The translations under genes and the position numbers were made by a program. 64,000 nt of DNA, taken from the NCBI GenBank assembly GCA_941918925.1, contig OW799237.1, positions 1,221,201 through 1,285,200 on the forward strand. Reading direction: 5' to 3'. The notes below the pieces were generated by a model. The model worked only from the letters and a program-made list of their open reading frames with translations, was not told the origin of the DNA and searched no databases. Origin of the DNA: Phyto melanocephala (lineage: Eukaryota; Arthropoda; Insecta; Diptera; Rhinophoridae). How positions within the stretch are numbered: the first letter of the stretch is position 1; each line of letters starts with the position of its first letter. Of the stretch, positions 55,701 to 61,707 are shown piece by piece.

Positions 55701-57913
55701 CTTCTAAAAGAGCCTTTACATCAGGCGTTCCGACTATAAAATGTATAAAGGCCCTCGTCGAGAGTTTAAATCGTCTACGGCGGCAAACCTGGATAAAGCT
55801 TATGCACTTAAGAAATTCAGTACCACTATAAGTTCGAAAGAATTCAGACGTGCATTTAGCCAATGATTATCGCCTGTGGCACTGTTCGAATTGAGACAAC
55901 GTATTCTAGAACTACAAGTGATCTGAGTAAACTAAACACGTTTATAACTAGGTCAGGAACATCTCTTATGGTACTCTCCGACCTGAGACGACGGACTCTA
56001 GGTCCACAGGTGACCTATGTAAAATCCACACAATAGGACAGTATGGCTAGCGAACTAAAGCAGCTCGGACTTATAGACGTTGCGATGGTGCACATTGTAG
56101 TACAACAGGACCCATTGAAGACCATGTGAGCTGAAGAAGAATATTTTGTATCTCAAGTACGATATACACTAGGCCCTAAATATTTCTTTTTTCTAAAATT
56201 GTTTTTATTATTCTATATTCAAATCTTATAGATTACGTGACAGCTTTACACTTAAATCCCTTAATGCCTTCCACACTATACAACTTCTACACTTTAAACT
56301 CTAACATACACTCTCAAATGACTGTCAAATCTTTTCCGAGATTAATTTTTTAATATACTCTCAGACTCTTAGACTGAGACTTATTTTAATGGCCTAATTT
56401 AATTTTAATGATTTTTGAAGCGACTTTTTTTGTATTTTTAACTACTCAATTGTTTTTTATTTTCTTATAATTTTTTTTTTTTTAGCTTAAACAAATTTTT
56501 CAAGTATAAATGTACTTAAAAAAGGATTCAGATGAATATCCTTAATATGTTCATATAACATATGTCGTTAACAATTATTTTTGTTCTACTTAGATTATAA
56601 ACGAAGCCACACCTTGTAAATACGTAACCTTTAGGATTTTTTGTCATAAAAGAGGCATAACTCTTTCTCAAAGAAGTTTAGTGAAAATAACAAATTAAAT
56701 TTTATTATGTGCATGTTTTTAAGCATCCACATACACACATGCACACACGTTAAATTATTTAATTGCCTTAATAATGTGAATATTAAAGTCGTGTCATGGC
56801 GTTTTACATATTTTAATGGATGAAAATATAAATATTGTATGTACATGTAAGATTTGAACATTAATTTGGAATAAAAATAAAACAAAACAAATTTTAAACA
56901 CCAAAAAATTTTAATTAAATTCAGACGAAGAAATATCCGCATGAATGTGAAAAAAAATACATTCATGCGATATAAGTATTTGTAAACATTTCTTAACACC
57001 CGCATTTAATTGTTTTTATATTTAGATGAATTTGTTTTTGTTTTTTAAGTTTGAATGCTCACTTCATTATACGTGTTTTGTGTAGCAGTATGTGGTGCGG
57101 CGTTGAATGGTTGATGGCCTAAACAGGCGCCTCTAATAACATTTGTTATGCTTCATAAATTAAATTTGCTTTAAAGGGCCTAACGACTCTCTAAACAAAT
57201 TTTTGCTCTGGGGGGTGTATATTTTATTTAAAATTTTAAACAAATTAAGCCCTTTCATTTCGCTTTAAATTATTGCAGTATGGAAAGAAAAATTTCTTAC
57301 TACTTTAAATACTTTGTTTATTTATTACAACTTTATATTTTTATTGAAACGACAATTTTTTTGGATACAAATCTCAACTCCACAGGCTATAAACGTAGAA
57401 AGAGTTAAGTAATATACACCCCCCATGAAGTGTGCACTAATTTCAATGGTCTGCCGGTTAATATTCAATAAAGAAAAACAAACAAAAAGAAATCGTCTTC
57501 CCGTTATAATGTTTTCAATTAGGGGGAGTTTCTCTCTTTTCGTTTATTATTACCATTTAAATATTATAAAAAAAACAATTAAGAAATTGTCAATCAATCA
57601 TATACATATTTGTAAACTTTTCCTAACAGCAACGAAAAATTTGAAAAAAAAAACAATTTGGTTTTTGTTATAAATCATTAAACACTATGCAAAGCAATCA
57701 ATTATATCAATGTTGCTGCAACACCATTTGAAAGGGAGAGTTTATCAATAATTACATTAATATATGTAAATACTTACGTATATATGGGCTTAACATTGCC
57801 CTGGCGATACCATATCACCAATTGTACTTTGTCGGCTATCATGGTGCCGGGCATGAGATCACAAGGTAAAGCCACCTCTAAGCCCACCGCTGTTTGCACT
57901 TCAGACAAAGGAC
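2297..57913 (-). CDS. Sidestep-family Ig cell-surface protein, partial gene (9 internal exons, Ig1-Ig5)
   Basis: Nine minus-strand exons, each with an AG acceptor and GT donor, join without a stop or phase clash into 767 codons. Order and phases: 57913-57778 (starts with 2 nt of a codon, ends with 2), 41749-41541, 38781-38537, 25472-25400, 17063-16912, 16851-16644, 16523-16393, 6847-6694, 3289-2297 (ends with 1 nt). The product has five Ig domains with Cys pairs at about residues 18/96, 149/201, 246/299, 369/417 and 460/748 and core Trp at 35, 162, 259, 382 and 474. Phrases such as IWYRQGNVKPIYTFDARGRS, DAGLYKCRVDF and GDSINLTCLSSGG are characteristic of the insect Sidestep family. Drosophila Side proteins are type I membrane proteins bound by Beat proteins during axon guidance. 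The signal peptide, the membrane-proximal domain, the TM segment and the tail are not in this window. Which Side paralogue this is cannot be decided from sequence memory, so no symbol is given. Confidence 0.9.
2410..3131 (-). other. Low-complexity Q/H/N/D insertion inside Ig5
   Basis: About 240 codons encode polyGln tracts (about 3005-3035 and 2925-2945), His/Gln runs (about 2775-2800) and an acidic Asn/Asp run (about 2690-2765). CAG/CAA and GAT/AAT codons alternate, as expected for polyglutamine growth by slippage. The segment falls between the C and E strands of Ig5, where a surface loop can tolerate an insertion. It contains R-S-K-R-K-H (2946-2963). Boundaries are approximate, judged by where Ig-like sequence stops and resumes. 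Confidence 0.8.
3290..6693 (-). other. Intron between Ig4 and Ig5 exons
   Basis: 3.4 kb, GT...AG on the minus strand. It carries a transposase remnant at about 3960-4360 and TG/ATGT-rich patches near 5060-5100. The rest is AT-rich with no recognised feature. Confidence 0.85.
3960..4360 (+). pseudogene. Decayed PTHR47326-type transposase, C-terminal remnant (copy A)
   Basis: The plus strand shows LPKEIQKLI, KDIKENAIKRTYNLQPENRW and, after a frameshift, SGIIFHT. The same blocks in the same order occur at 7740-8057 (LPKE, KDNLENALRRA, SDIIFHTL). Insect Tc3-like/mariner-type transposases commonly end with a GGHLxDIIFH-like motif after an LKxNIxxAI-type helix. After the motif the sequence aligns with the terminal untranslated part of the better copy at 48853-49926. 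Several stops and frameshifts mean it is dead. Confidence 0.5.
6694..6847 (-). CDS. Side-family exon: C-terminal half of Ig4
   Basis: 154 bp between TTTCAG and GTAAGT. It encodes DKQLHSSRGIIISNQTLVLQ, GISKSSHGQYFCRATNLQGS and VSSNEVYLDVK. GQYFCRATN is the F-strand signature, with Cys417 pairing with Cys369. The final T joins AC of the last exon to give Tyr (DVKYPPVC), the usual Ig4-Ig5 linker in this family. NQT is a possible glycosylation site. Confidence 0.93.
7740..8057 (+). pseudogene. Decayed PTHR47326-type transposase, C-terminal remnant (copy B)
   Basis: Plus strand: LPKELLDHIFS near 7790, KDNLENALRRADHREVDYES near 7870, then SDIIFHTLFHFVYFI. It is homologous to copy A and to the 3' end of the element at 48853-49926. 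The right end, ACCCACCTTGCA near 8048-8059, resembles the ACCCTGTA terminus of the better copy. No full reading frame remains. Confidence 0.5.
10870..11300 (+). pseudogene. PTHR47326-type transposase, central-domain remnant (copy C)
   Basis: Plus-strand reading with a few frameshifts gives NPKTAIRHRSQY, ISRSTTKQILTKYDHLHAYK, IDLTQDV, then IYSDEFYLNGFVN and RILGSE. These match, in order, the second helix-turn-helix, the HPYKI-L-QEL linker and the SDEAHFxLNGxVNxQNxRxWGSENP catalytic block of insect Tc3-like/mariner transposases; the Asp of SDE is a catalytic DDE residue. Recognition stops after about 11290. Confidence 0.75.
13661..13984 (+). mobile_element. Short non-autonomous Helitron-like element
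   Basis: Starts TCTATATATATAAAAGTG and ends GGGTTTGGCTAG. Helitrons start with TC, end with CTRG and insert between A and T; here the base before is A and the base after is T. A small stem (GCGT-AGCA-ACGC) lies just upstream of the 3' end, where Helitrons carry a terminator hairpin. Inside are a (TG)18 run and the block GGGCGGGGCCACGCCC. At 324 bp it encodes no Rep/Hel protein. The two short ORFs across it are TG-repeat artefacts. Confidence 0.75.
13685..13721. repeat. (TG)n microsatellite, about 18 units
   Basis: Uninterrupted TG dinucleotide run within the Helitron-like element, close to its 5' end. Confidence 0.97.
16393..16523 (-). CDS. Side-family exon: N-terminal half of Ig4
   Basis: 131 bp between TTTTAG and GTAAGT. 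It reads APIVSLSLGAPLDPNNLLKG, SDVYLDCEVKANPGITKVEW and YHN. The DCEVKANP...VEWYHN pattern is a typical I-set B-to-C strand segment with Cys369 and Trp382. It ends on a complete codon (AAC), so the next coding exon must begin in phase 0, as the 6.7-kb exon does. Confidence 0.92.
16524..16643 (-). other. 120-bp intron between Ig3 and Ig4 exons
   Basis: GTAAGT at 16643 to TTTTTAG at 16524 on the minus strand. It is phase 1: the C of the upstream exon joins AT to make His. Confidence 0.92.
16644..16851 (-). CDS. Side-family exon: C-terminal half of Ig3
   Basis: 208 bp between TCCTAG and GTAAGT. It encodes TSSDGNTTVSELILIPVPED, then NERQVQCSISLNPSM, a Thr-rich stretch TEGHTTITTVMVNGNN, and LKDSRVLNVT. 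Cys299 (RQVQCSI) pairs with Cys246. The last C joins AT of the next exon to give His. NTT and NVT are possible N-glycosylation sites. Confidence 0.92.
16852..16911 (-). other. 60-bp intron within Ig3
   Basis: GTAGGT at 16911 to TCCTAG at 16852 (minus strand), phase 0. At 60 bp it is a typical short dipteran intron. Confidence 0.92.
16912..17063 (-). CDS. Side-family exon: N-terminal half of Ig3
   Basis: 152 bp between TTCCAG and GTAGGT. It encodes PPLSLLLQGLNHALIAGT, then HVTCTAVGARPPPLIVWSKG and GQQLKGATQS. Cys246 and Trp259 form the B and C strand core of Ig3. The exon ends on a full codon (TCG). It is separated by only 60 bases from the next exon, whereas the intron before it exceeds 8 kb. 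Confidence 0.92.
20645..20935 (+). other. Unrecognised open segment, possible decayed repeat
   Basis: About 97 codons are open on the plus strand, including YPKARLTYNIEELRSG, MGWLMDSAAGSFSSLMKIRL and DCPRDLASRVVDSHKFF. Base composition is more balanced than in the surrounding intron, which suggests former coding sequence, perhaps transposon-derived. No family motif was recognised and no splice context ties it to the host gene. Confidence 0.3.
23841..24425 (+). mobile_element. Dispersed fly repeat with terminal hairpin and short inverted ends
   Basis: The left end carries ACAAGTAATAGTGCTAT followed by the hairpin ATTCGGC-CGT-GCCGAAT (23860-23876) and CATATACTCTTCAC. The right end carries CGGACAGACGG, ATATATACTTTATGGGGTCG and finally GTGAAGTGTATAAA. 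ATACTCTTCAC and GTGAAGTGTAT are imperfect inverted repeats. From general knowledge, this wording (TATATTCGG...CCGAATCT-ATATAC and TATACTTTAT-GGGTCG) recurs in repeats of many fly genomes. The element class is not clear and there is no coding sequence. Ends are approximate. Confidence 0.6.
24043..24092. repeat. TATG/GTAT simple repeat
   Basis: Interrupted run of TATG and TTTG tetranucleotides within the dispersed repeat. Confidence 0.85.
25400..25472 (-). CDS. Side-family exon: end of Ig2 (73 bp)
   Basis: Small exon between TTGCAG and GTAAGT. It reads VYTCQASNGHVVAALTKKVI, then LDMN, plus one base. VYTCQASN is the F-strand of Ig2, and Cys201 pairs with Cys149 of the preceding exon 13 kb away. 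The last base T joins TA of the next exon to give Leu. It was too short to stand out as an ORF and was found by following the frame from the 38.5-kb exon; the phase match and motif make it secure. Confidence 0.9.
27212..27252. repeat. ACAT/ATGT simple repeat
   Basis: Alternating ACATACAT and ATGTATGT tracts form a near-palindromic microsatellite. Confidence 0.8.
29195..29350. repeat. Probable transposon-derived patch
   Basis: A TGTCTGTCTGTCTTTC tract is followed by an AACTAAATGGATTTTGAT-like segment and CTAGTACGGTAGTACCTAG. This run of motifs often marks 3' or terminal regions of dispersed fly repeats. No ends or coding sequence could be defined. Confidence 0.3.
30420..30970 (+). pseudogene. 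Decayed non-LTR retrotransposon (Jockey/I-like), 3' part of ORF2
   Basis: The plus strand reads IFIDSQPMAV near 30420, matching the catalytic DSQ motif of the RNase H domain in I/Jockey/Loa-type elements. About 290 bp later it reads LCRSS, KKVETV, HILCHGPVMVGLRSRHLKES, then VESVSNIDIKRIRSFL. This follows the usual C-terminal layout: CRSC, acidic ETVEHxLCHCPAL, R-R-LG, then a final LxxIxxFI helix. Stops interrupt it, so it is a dead copy. Confidence 0.7.
36122..36139. repeat. Perfect 18-bp palindrome
   Basis: TGGAGCCATATGGCTCCA is its own exact reverse complement, in a non-coding intron. Confidence 0.9.
36391..36408. repeat. Perfect 18-bp palindrome with a TTCTAGAA core
   Basis: AGACCTTCTAGAAGGTCT is its own reverse complement. 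The core TTC-TA-GAA fits the heat-shock-element dyad spacing (TTCnnGAA), but one dyad is not a functional element by itself. Confidence 0.9.
36895..36914. repeat. 7-bp stem hairpin
   Basis: GTAAGTG and CACTTAC flank a 6-base loop, just upstream of the non-LTR remnant at 36980-37510. Confidence 0.6.
36980..37510 (+). pseudogene. Decayed non-LTR retrotransposon, 3' part of ORF2
   Basis: Plus-strand frames give RHYRNVRIDELNN (compare GHRNxxGNxxADEL of RNase H), then MTGHWMLG followed by RRLGF (compare LTGHCxxGxHAxRLGL), then, in a shifted frame, HSFMDLEKDELVFHLLCDKT (compare CRSCMDLEEEETVFHLLCDCPAL), and a degraded C-terminal segment to about 37500. The 117-codon open frame at 37049-37402 is a chance reading through this pseudogene. 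It belongs to the same broad class as the 30.4-kb remnant. Confidence 0.7.
38537..38781 (-). CDS. Side-family exon: most of Ig2
   Basis: 245 bp between TTTTAG and GTAAGT. It encodes PPTQLTILDHNGAAV, then GPYLEGDSINLTCLSSGG, then PPPRVSWWREHALVDD, ending with LHLKNILRKDLLT. Cys149 is the B-strand cysteine, WW at 162-163 holds the core Trp, and NLT is a potential glycosylation site. The RKDLLT end runs in phase 0 into the next exon, which supplies the second cysteine. A minus-strand ORF continues through the 5' intron with a hydrophobic stretch starting MFVAVYIYFALLSV, but that is intron read-through and not a signal peptide, because the consensus acceptor lies between the two. Confidence 0.93.
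38782..41540 (-). other. 2.8-kb intron between Ig1 and Ig2 exons
   Basis: GTAAGT at 41540 to TTTTAG at 38782. A Mos1-type mariner remnant occupies about 39690-40450. The flanking parts are AT-rich with no feature. Confidence 0.88.
39690..40450 (-). pseudogene. Decayed Mos1-type mariner transposase
   Basis: Reading the minus strand from 40450 to 39690 gives, in order: YGDIDAKDEGHPDQL (N-terminal region, compare GDFDVKDKxRxGRP), KMDFYDKTKHKRPYLKPSQS (compare KWIYYDNPKRxxSWVKPGQPS), ILQHDNIWPHVENLF (compare ILxHDNARPHVA, where the Asp is catalytic) and LLERWKMVPDKN (compare LPxRWxxVIxxNGxYF). All blocks are in the right order and spacing for a PTHR46060/Mos1-like transposase of about 340 residues. 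Many stops and frameshifts are present. Terminal repeats were not located. Confidence 0.8.
41541..41749 (-). CDS. Side-family exon: C-terminal half of Ig1
   Basis: 209 bp with a T-rich acceptor ending CAG and a GTAAGT donor. It reads FDARGRSLHQGIPWADENVF, continues through a D/E strand segment (AHFYYDSNPPALRI), and then has the classical Ig signature DAGLYKCRVDF, whose Cys96 pairs with Cys18 of the previous exon. It ends with INVTVL, which includes a possible N-glycosylation site (NVT). The single final G joins TA of the next exon to give Val. Splitting Ig1 across two exons at this point fits the family. Confidence 0.93.
42400..43263 (-). mobile_element. PTHR47326-type DNA transposon, decayed (copy D)
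   Basis: Minus strand from 43263: a CAGGGTGGAG terminus, then LTQRAHRWHFNDR (compare LTQRAxRRHFNxR, first HTH), NIECV, an internal deletion, EPYFFKNENGSRVIVN (compare GPYFFExENGxxVTVN), RDTLALLSKIFG, KPKIILELKANIIAEI and finally DHLSSTIFHVW (compare GGHLxDIIFHT). It is homologous along its length to the copy at 48853-49926, including the start TTTCGTTTATAT shared 50-60 bp inside the right end. The left terminus has decayed (about 42400-42415). It is not intact. Confidence 0.75.
44545..44588. repeat. ACAT/ATGT simple repeat
   Basis: TACATACATACATG is followed by GTATGTATGTATGTATGT, a near-palindromic microsatellite. Confidence 0.85.
48424..48456. repeat. (ATTT)n simple repeat
   Basis: Run of TTTA units upstream (left) of the DNA transposon at 48853. 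Confidence 0.85.
48853..49926 (-). mobile_element. PTHR47326-type DNA transposon with both termini (copy E)
   Basis: The left end is CAGGGTGGGCGGCACAAAGT and the right end, reversed, is CAGTGTGGGCCAAAACTC. TA dinucleotides flank both, the target used by Tc1/mariner elements. Read on the minus strand it keeps NIERVEQSANKAQETSTTRH, then FWGSKYPRAIYQR (compare IWGSENPxVIxE), MWFQIDGDIA (compare MWFQQDGAxxH), WGPLDVSALDYFLWGY (compare WPPRSxDLTPLDFFLWGY, catalytic region), VNKPEIILELLVNVITEIQA and a C-terminal VFHTLN. Length is 1074 bp against roughly 1.2-1.3 kb expected, with stops and small deletions, so it is inactive. Confidence 0.85.
51769..51788. repeat. (CAA)n microsatellite
   Basis: Six to seven CAA units. 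Confidence 0.9.
52300..53050 (+). pseudogene. Decayed non-LTR retrotransposon, RNase H and C-terminus
   Basis: Plus strand: TITEGIKFIKAT followed by RVFTDSQSVISTT, matching the E...FTDSQxAI catalytic region of RNase H in non-LTR elements. At about 52735-52830 come TEVKTRLARTEL and TCRACEKEDKTF (compare CRxCxEEDET-xHxLCECP). The stretch from about 52860 to 53050 resembles a 3' untranslated tail. Its zinc-finger spelling differs from the 30.4- and 37-kb copies, so it is probably another family. Many stops. Confidence 0.65.
55870..56026 (+). repeat. Tandem, diverged 94-bp duplication in an unidentified old repeat
   Basis: Bases 55870-55931 and 55964-56026 align at roughly two thirds identity, sharing blocks such as GAGAC-ACG, TCTAG and GTGA-CT. 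In translation the two read FELRQRILELQVI and SDLRRRTLGPQVT. The surrounding 55.4-56.1 kb is less AT-rich than the intron, suggesting a decayed mobile element, but no known domain was recognised. Confidence 0.5.
57778..57913 (-). CDS. Side-family exon: N-terminal half of Ig1
   Basis: 136 bp, preceded on the minus strand by a pyrimidine tract and CAG and followed by GTAAGT. It encodes PLSEVQTAVGLEVALPC, then a loop, then VIWYRQGNVKPIY. The B-strand Cys is residue 18 and the core Trp residue 35 of the window protein. The exon begins with two bases of a split codon (GT) and ends with AC, which the next exon completes as ACT (Thr). It has no Met and no signal peptide, so at least one coding exon lies further upstream (to the right). 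This is the most 5' exon recognised. The plus-strand ORF that covers it is only the antisense of this exon. Confidence 0.9.
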
Positions 57914-58820
57914 CTGCAAGAAAAAAGTTAGTTAACATTAAATCATTATTATATTTAAAATTTTACACGCGTAAGATTACGTTTATTGCCGATAAAATTT
58001 TAATTAATAAACCTTAAATGGTTTCCTAATTACGCATTACAAATTGTCTAATTAATTAATGAAGTACAAATGATAAATATGTTCACATGCATATGTTTAA
58101 TATGAAGTAATAATATTTTATTATCTATACGTATTTAAAAGTATTAAAATGCTGCTCATAATCTTAAATACTAAACTCATACAGCTGACGGTTGAGTTTA
58201 TGAAGACAAACTAATCATAAAACATGTCATAACGTGACTTGAAAACGTCATTATGCTGTAGTATAGCAGAGTCTTTAAATGATTGTAAAATAAGTGTTAA
58301 TTGTAAATGTATGTGTTACAATGCCTGTTTACTAAACAAAACAAACTAAAATACTTGTAAATATTTTTTTTTTGCCAGGCAACTTTGAGATATTGCATGA
58401 AACCCTTATTGTTTAAAACTATTAAGCTTTTAATACATTAAAGACGGTCTAAAACTTTAACGTTTTAAGATGTCTGCCAAATACGATTTACGACAAAATG
58501 CTATTACTTGTTAAAGCAGCTTTCAAAATAAAAATAACGACTTATGTATATTATGATCTTGTTTAAATTATCCCTCTAAATATACGATAATTACGCCTGC
58601 CTTGGAAGCATACAAACCAGGCCTTGTTTAGGTTTTATTTTATGCTCAGCGCAATCAAAACACATGCTTAACTCAATGCAATAGACAAAAAGTTAAAATG
58701 TGAATGTACTGTAATTATTTAATTATTTAATATAATTATTTGCTCTCGGAAACATCATTAACGTGTTCATAGCACCGATGTTTGAAACCTTCAAAAAAAA
58801 TCAAAACAAATTCTTTAAAT

Positions 58821-58853
58821 CGATACCTTCCCGTAAGAATGTATTAAGCGACA
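58821..58853 (+). repeat. Left 33-bp terminal inverted repeat
   Basis: Pairs with 59624-59656, one mismatch (G versus A at the thirteenth base). Confidence 0.9.
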
Positions 58854-59623
58854 CTTTTTTCGAAAATTACTTTTTGATGTGGAACTATACTAGAAGTTAA
58901 GCGCCACATTTTGGCCTGGGTTTCGCTGCCCTATCATGGATGCAAAGGAAACTAGAGAGAAAATAAAATTGTATCAACCGCCAAGTTTTCTCACTGGAAT
59001 AATGTTGTTCCCTGAAATTTGTATTATCCGCCAAAAAAAATTATGCTGAGCGACATTTTTAAAAATCTAATTGTCGTAAGCAACAAAAGATCCACACAAA
59101 AATTTTGTTAGATGTCGCTTAGCACACTCATCCAACTAGAACGTGATCCACTTATGTCGCTTATAATACTCCAGATTATGAATGTCTTTGAGTATAAATA
59201 ATTTTTCTATGAAGTATACTACTGCTCTTTTCCCAATTTTTTTGTGTTTTTTTTTTGTCTCGTCGGTTGTAAGCATATTTTTGTATGTAAATGCCTTTGC
59301 ACAGATAGCTTTCAAATATTTATTTTATTGTTTAACAGAAAAAAATAAAAAATGAACTAAACGACACAATTTATTTTAAACCTTTATTTTTTGTGTCCAT
59401 GTCAATGTTTAAAGCGCCATTTACCATTGTATCAAGCGCCAATGTCTTGACCACGAAAATGTACTAAGCGACAAAAACTTTTTATCTGATTAAAATTTTG
59501 GTTTTGCAATGATTTCAAGTTTTGTGTTCGGAAAATCGCTTTCCAAATATGTTCCTTTCAATAAAATACACAAATAAATATCTAAATGAGACGTTTTTTT
59601 CGTTTCCTGAACAATTTTAGTAA

Positions 59624-59656
59624 TGTCGCTTAATACATTCTTATGGGAAGGTATCG
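59624..59656 (-). repeat. Right 33-bp terminal inverted repeat
   Basis: Reverse complement of 58821-58853 with a single mismatch. Confidence 0.9.
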
Positions 59657-60416
59657 AAATGTCTTTAAGATCGTAAAATCTTTAAAAAGAAATGTCCTAA
59701 TGTATATTTTTCTACATTTTATACTGCCATAGTTCAAACCGTTGCTTCCTCCAACAAAATTTTTCCACTGCATGATTAGCAGATAGATTTTAATACTATA
59801 TTTATTTCACTCCTATGAGGGTTTCGCTCCACTTTCTGCGATCCTTACTAGTTTTGTAGTTCCTTCTTATTAGGAAATTGTTATCTAAAGTGGCCCAATT
59901 TAGTTTAAGCCAAGTTTTTATTAAAAATCGTACTACCATGATTGAAAACTCTAATATTTCTTGTTCGTAAAATAATTCATACCATGAGTTTTTGTATAGA
60001 ATTGGTATCACTTTTCTTGCTCCGATCGTATAAAGTTTTGCTTGAAATAAGGCATAAGATATAAGAGTAAATATTAATTCCAGCTATCTTATAAAATGTA
60101 TTTTTACAGGCGCCAAGCCTATTGCTATCAGCTGTTTATGCAAGTTGCACATATTTCAAAGGCTTTAGGTTTTACATTTCTAGTTTAGCGCCGAAAAATG
60201 TTGGTTTTGTAAGAGAGGTGGATGCCCACCGGCTTCAAATTTAAAAAAATATCCTTAGGAACCATTTTTGAGTAGCATAGAGTATTAAAAAAATTAGACA
60301 AACCGGTTACGCTAGTTTTTGATTTTAGATAAAATAAAAAGAGGGGGCATGTTCAATTTTTCTTTCCGAAAAATCAAAGTTGGGTTATGACTAACATGAA
60401 AAAAATTAGCGAAATC

Positions 60417-60424
60417 GTGATGAC
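60417..60424. repeat. Left target-site duplication GTGATGAC
   Basis: Identical to 61700-61707; the two abut the TAGGG termini. Confidence 0.88.
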
Positions 60425-61699
60425 TAGGGTTATCGATTCGGTTTTACAACCGGTGGAAAACCCGGTTTTTTTACTCCTTCAGCTGGCGGTTTTTTCCAAA
60501 TGTTAATTTTTCGAATGTCGAATACACCGGTTTTTTTACTCACAGAAGCCGGGTTTTTTCATTTTTAGTTCTATGTTCATTTATCTTTGTAACCAAACGT
60601 ACCATACCATATTTATTACTAAAAAAATTTCCAAAAATCAGAAAATTTATTAAATAATCTTTCATAATATTGTAAGAAATTTATTTGTTGTTTCAAAAAC
60701 AAACGTAAAATAAGAAAAATTATGAGCTTAAATATTATTTGTTTTAAATGGAAAGCAGGTATTTTATACGTTGTTGCGCTTATAATTTGTTGTGATAATC
60801 AGCTGTTCAGTTAAGTTTTTTGACCAAATTTTTGTACTTTGCAATACTTTTTGATCTCATTTTCGAATTTCATAATATTTTGCTTCTACGAAATCTACCG
60901 ACTTGTACTAAAGACTACCCATAGCTTAACTAATATCTCTGATGACATATCGCTTGTATACTAAAATAGTTTGAAACACAAAGGGTCATTATTATATCTT
61001 GCCTATAAAGTTGACTACCGTGAGCAGTGTAGTGACTTTTTATATTTTTCATTATTTAAACCTCCTTGTAACAAAGGTGTCTTTTTATATGGTAGAACCA
61101 GAGCAAATAACGGTTATTTTTGACAAATTAATTTAGTTCTTAAAAAATGTAGTGGCATCAATGTAAATTTATACATTTTATTTACAAAACGAAATAAAAT
61201 TTTTATTGATTTATTCACTGTTTTGTGTCACTAATATTAGAAAATTAAAGCTTACAGCAGAAAAATTAAAAAGATCGAAGTAGAAAAAAATATAAACCAC
61301 AATTTAGTTGCCATATTTTGTTTCATGTAGAGAAACAATGGCATTTTTAAATTTATAAACCTTACCTTAAAAGTTAAAAATAATTGAAGCATAAACTTAA
61401 CTTTTCGGTCACTTTTAGGTAAAAAGTGTCTGTCTTTTAGCATCTTTGTTTTAAATAATGGCATTTTATAATAATTCCATTGAATGTGTGTCAACTTAAA
61501 ATGCAATTAAACCATAGAAAACTAGTTTATACTTATATCTCTGTCAAGGGTATATGAAAAAATTATATTTTATGTATTCGAACCGGTTAACCGGTTTTTT
61601 CTAAAATTTCAAAAGAGCAACCGGTTTTTTTTTTAAATTCTAAATTTCAAACTATTTGAAACCCGGTTTCTTAAAAATGTCGAATAATCGATCACCCTA
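60425..61699. mobile_element. hAT-like non-autonomous element with 8-bp target duplication
   Basis: GTGATGAC occurs immediately before (60417-60424) and immediately after (61700-61707), an 8-bp duplication as made by hAT transposases. The ends are TAGGGTTATCGATTCGG and, reversed, TAGGGTGATCGATTATTCG, forming an imperfect TIR of the TAGGG/CAGGG type seen in hAT elements. Subterminal regions carry repeated CCGGTTTTT motifs (60449-60560 and 61582-61670). The 1275-bp interior is AT-rich and has no recognisable hAT transposase. Confidence 0.85.
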
Positions 61700-61707
61700 G
61701 TGATGAC
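61700..61707. repeat. Right target-site duplication GTGATGAC
   Basis: Identical to 60417-60424. Confidence 0.88.

Larger units (their letters stand above)
41750..57777 (-). other. 16-kb intron within Ig1
   Basis: GTAAGT at 57777 to TTTTCAG at 41750. It holds two related transposase copies (42400-43263 and 48853-49926), a non-LTR remnant (52300-53050), a tandem duplication (55870-56026) and simple repeats. The rest (43.3-48.4, 50.0-52.0, 53.1-55.4, 56.2-57.7 kb) shows nothing supportable. Confidence 0.87.
58821..59656. mobile_element. Non-autonomous TIR element, 836 bp, unclassified
   Basis: The first 33 bases (CGATACCTTCCCGTAAGAAT... to ...AAGCGACA, 58821-58853) are the reverse complement of the last 33 (59624-59656) with one mismatch. 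Inside, the terminal motif AAGCGACA or AAGCGCCA recurs about ten times in both orientations, for example near 58900, 59048, 59113, 59155, 59411, 59430 and 59463. Possible 4-bp flanks AAAT occur on both sides. There is no coding sequence. The superfamily could not be assigned. Confidence 0.85.

Noticed and set aside
56631..57005. 124-codon minus-strand ORF
   Set aside because: Phe/Tyr/Leu/Lys-rich translation of AT-rich DNA with no motif and no splice link to the Side-family frame.
59802..60011. 69-codon minus-strand ORF between the two TIR elements, considered as the missing signal-peptide exon
   Set aside because: It has no signal peptide-like start and no donor giving the required phase; it may be a decayed repeat.
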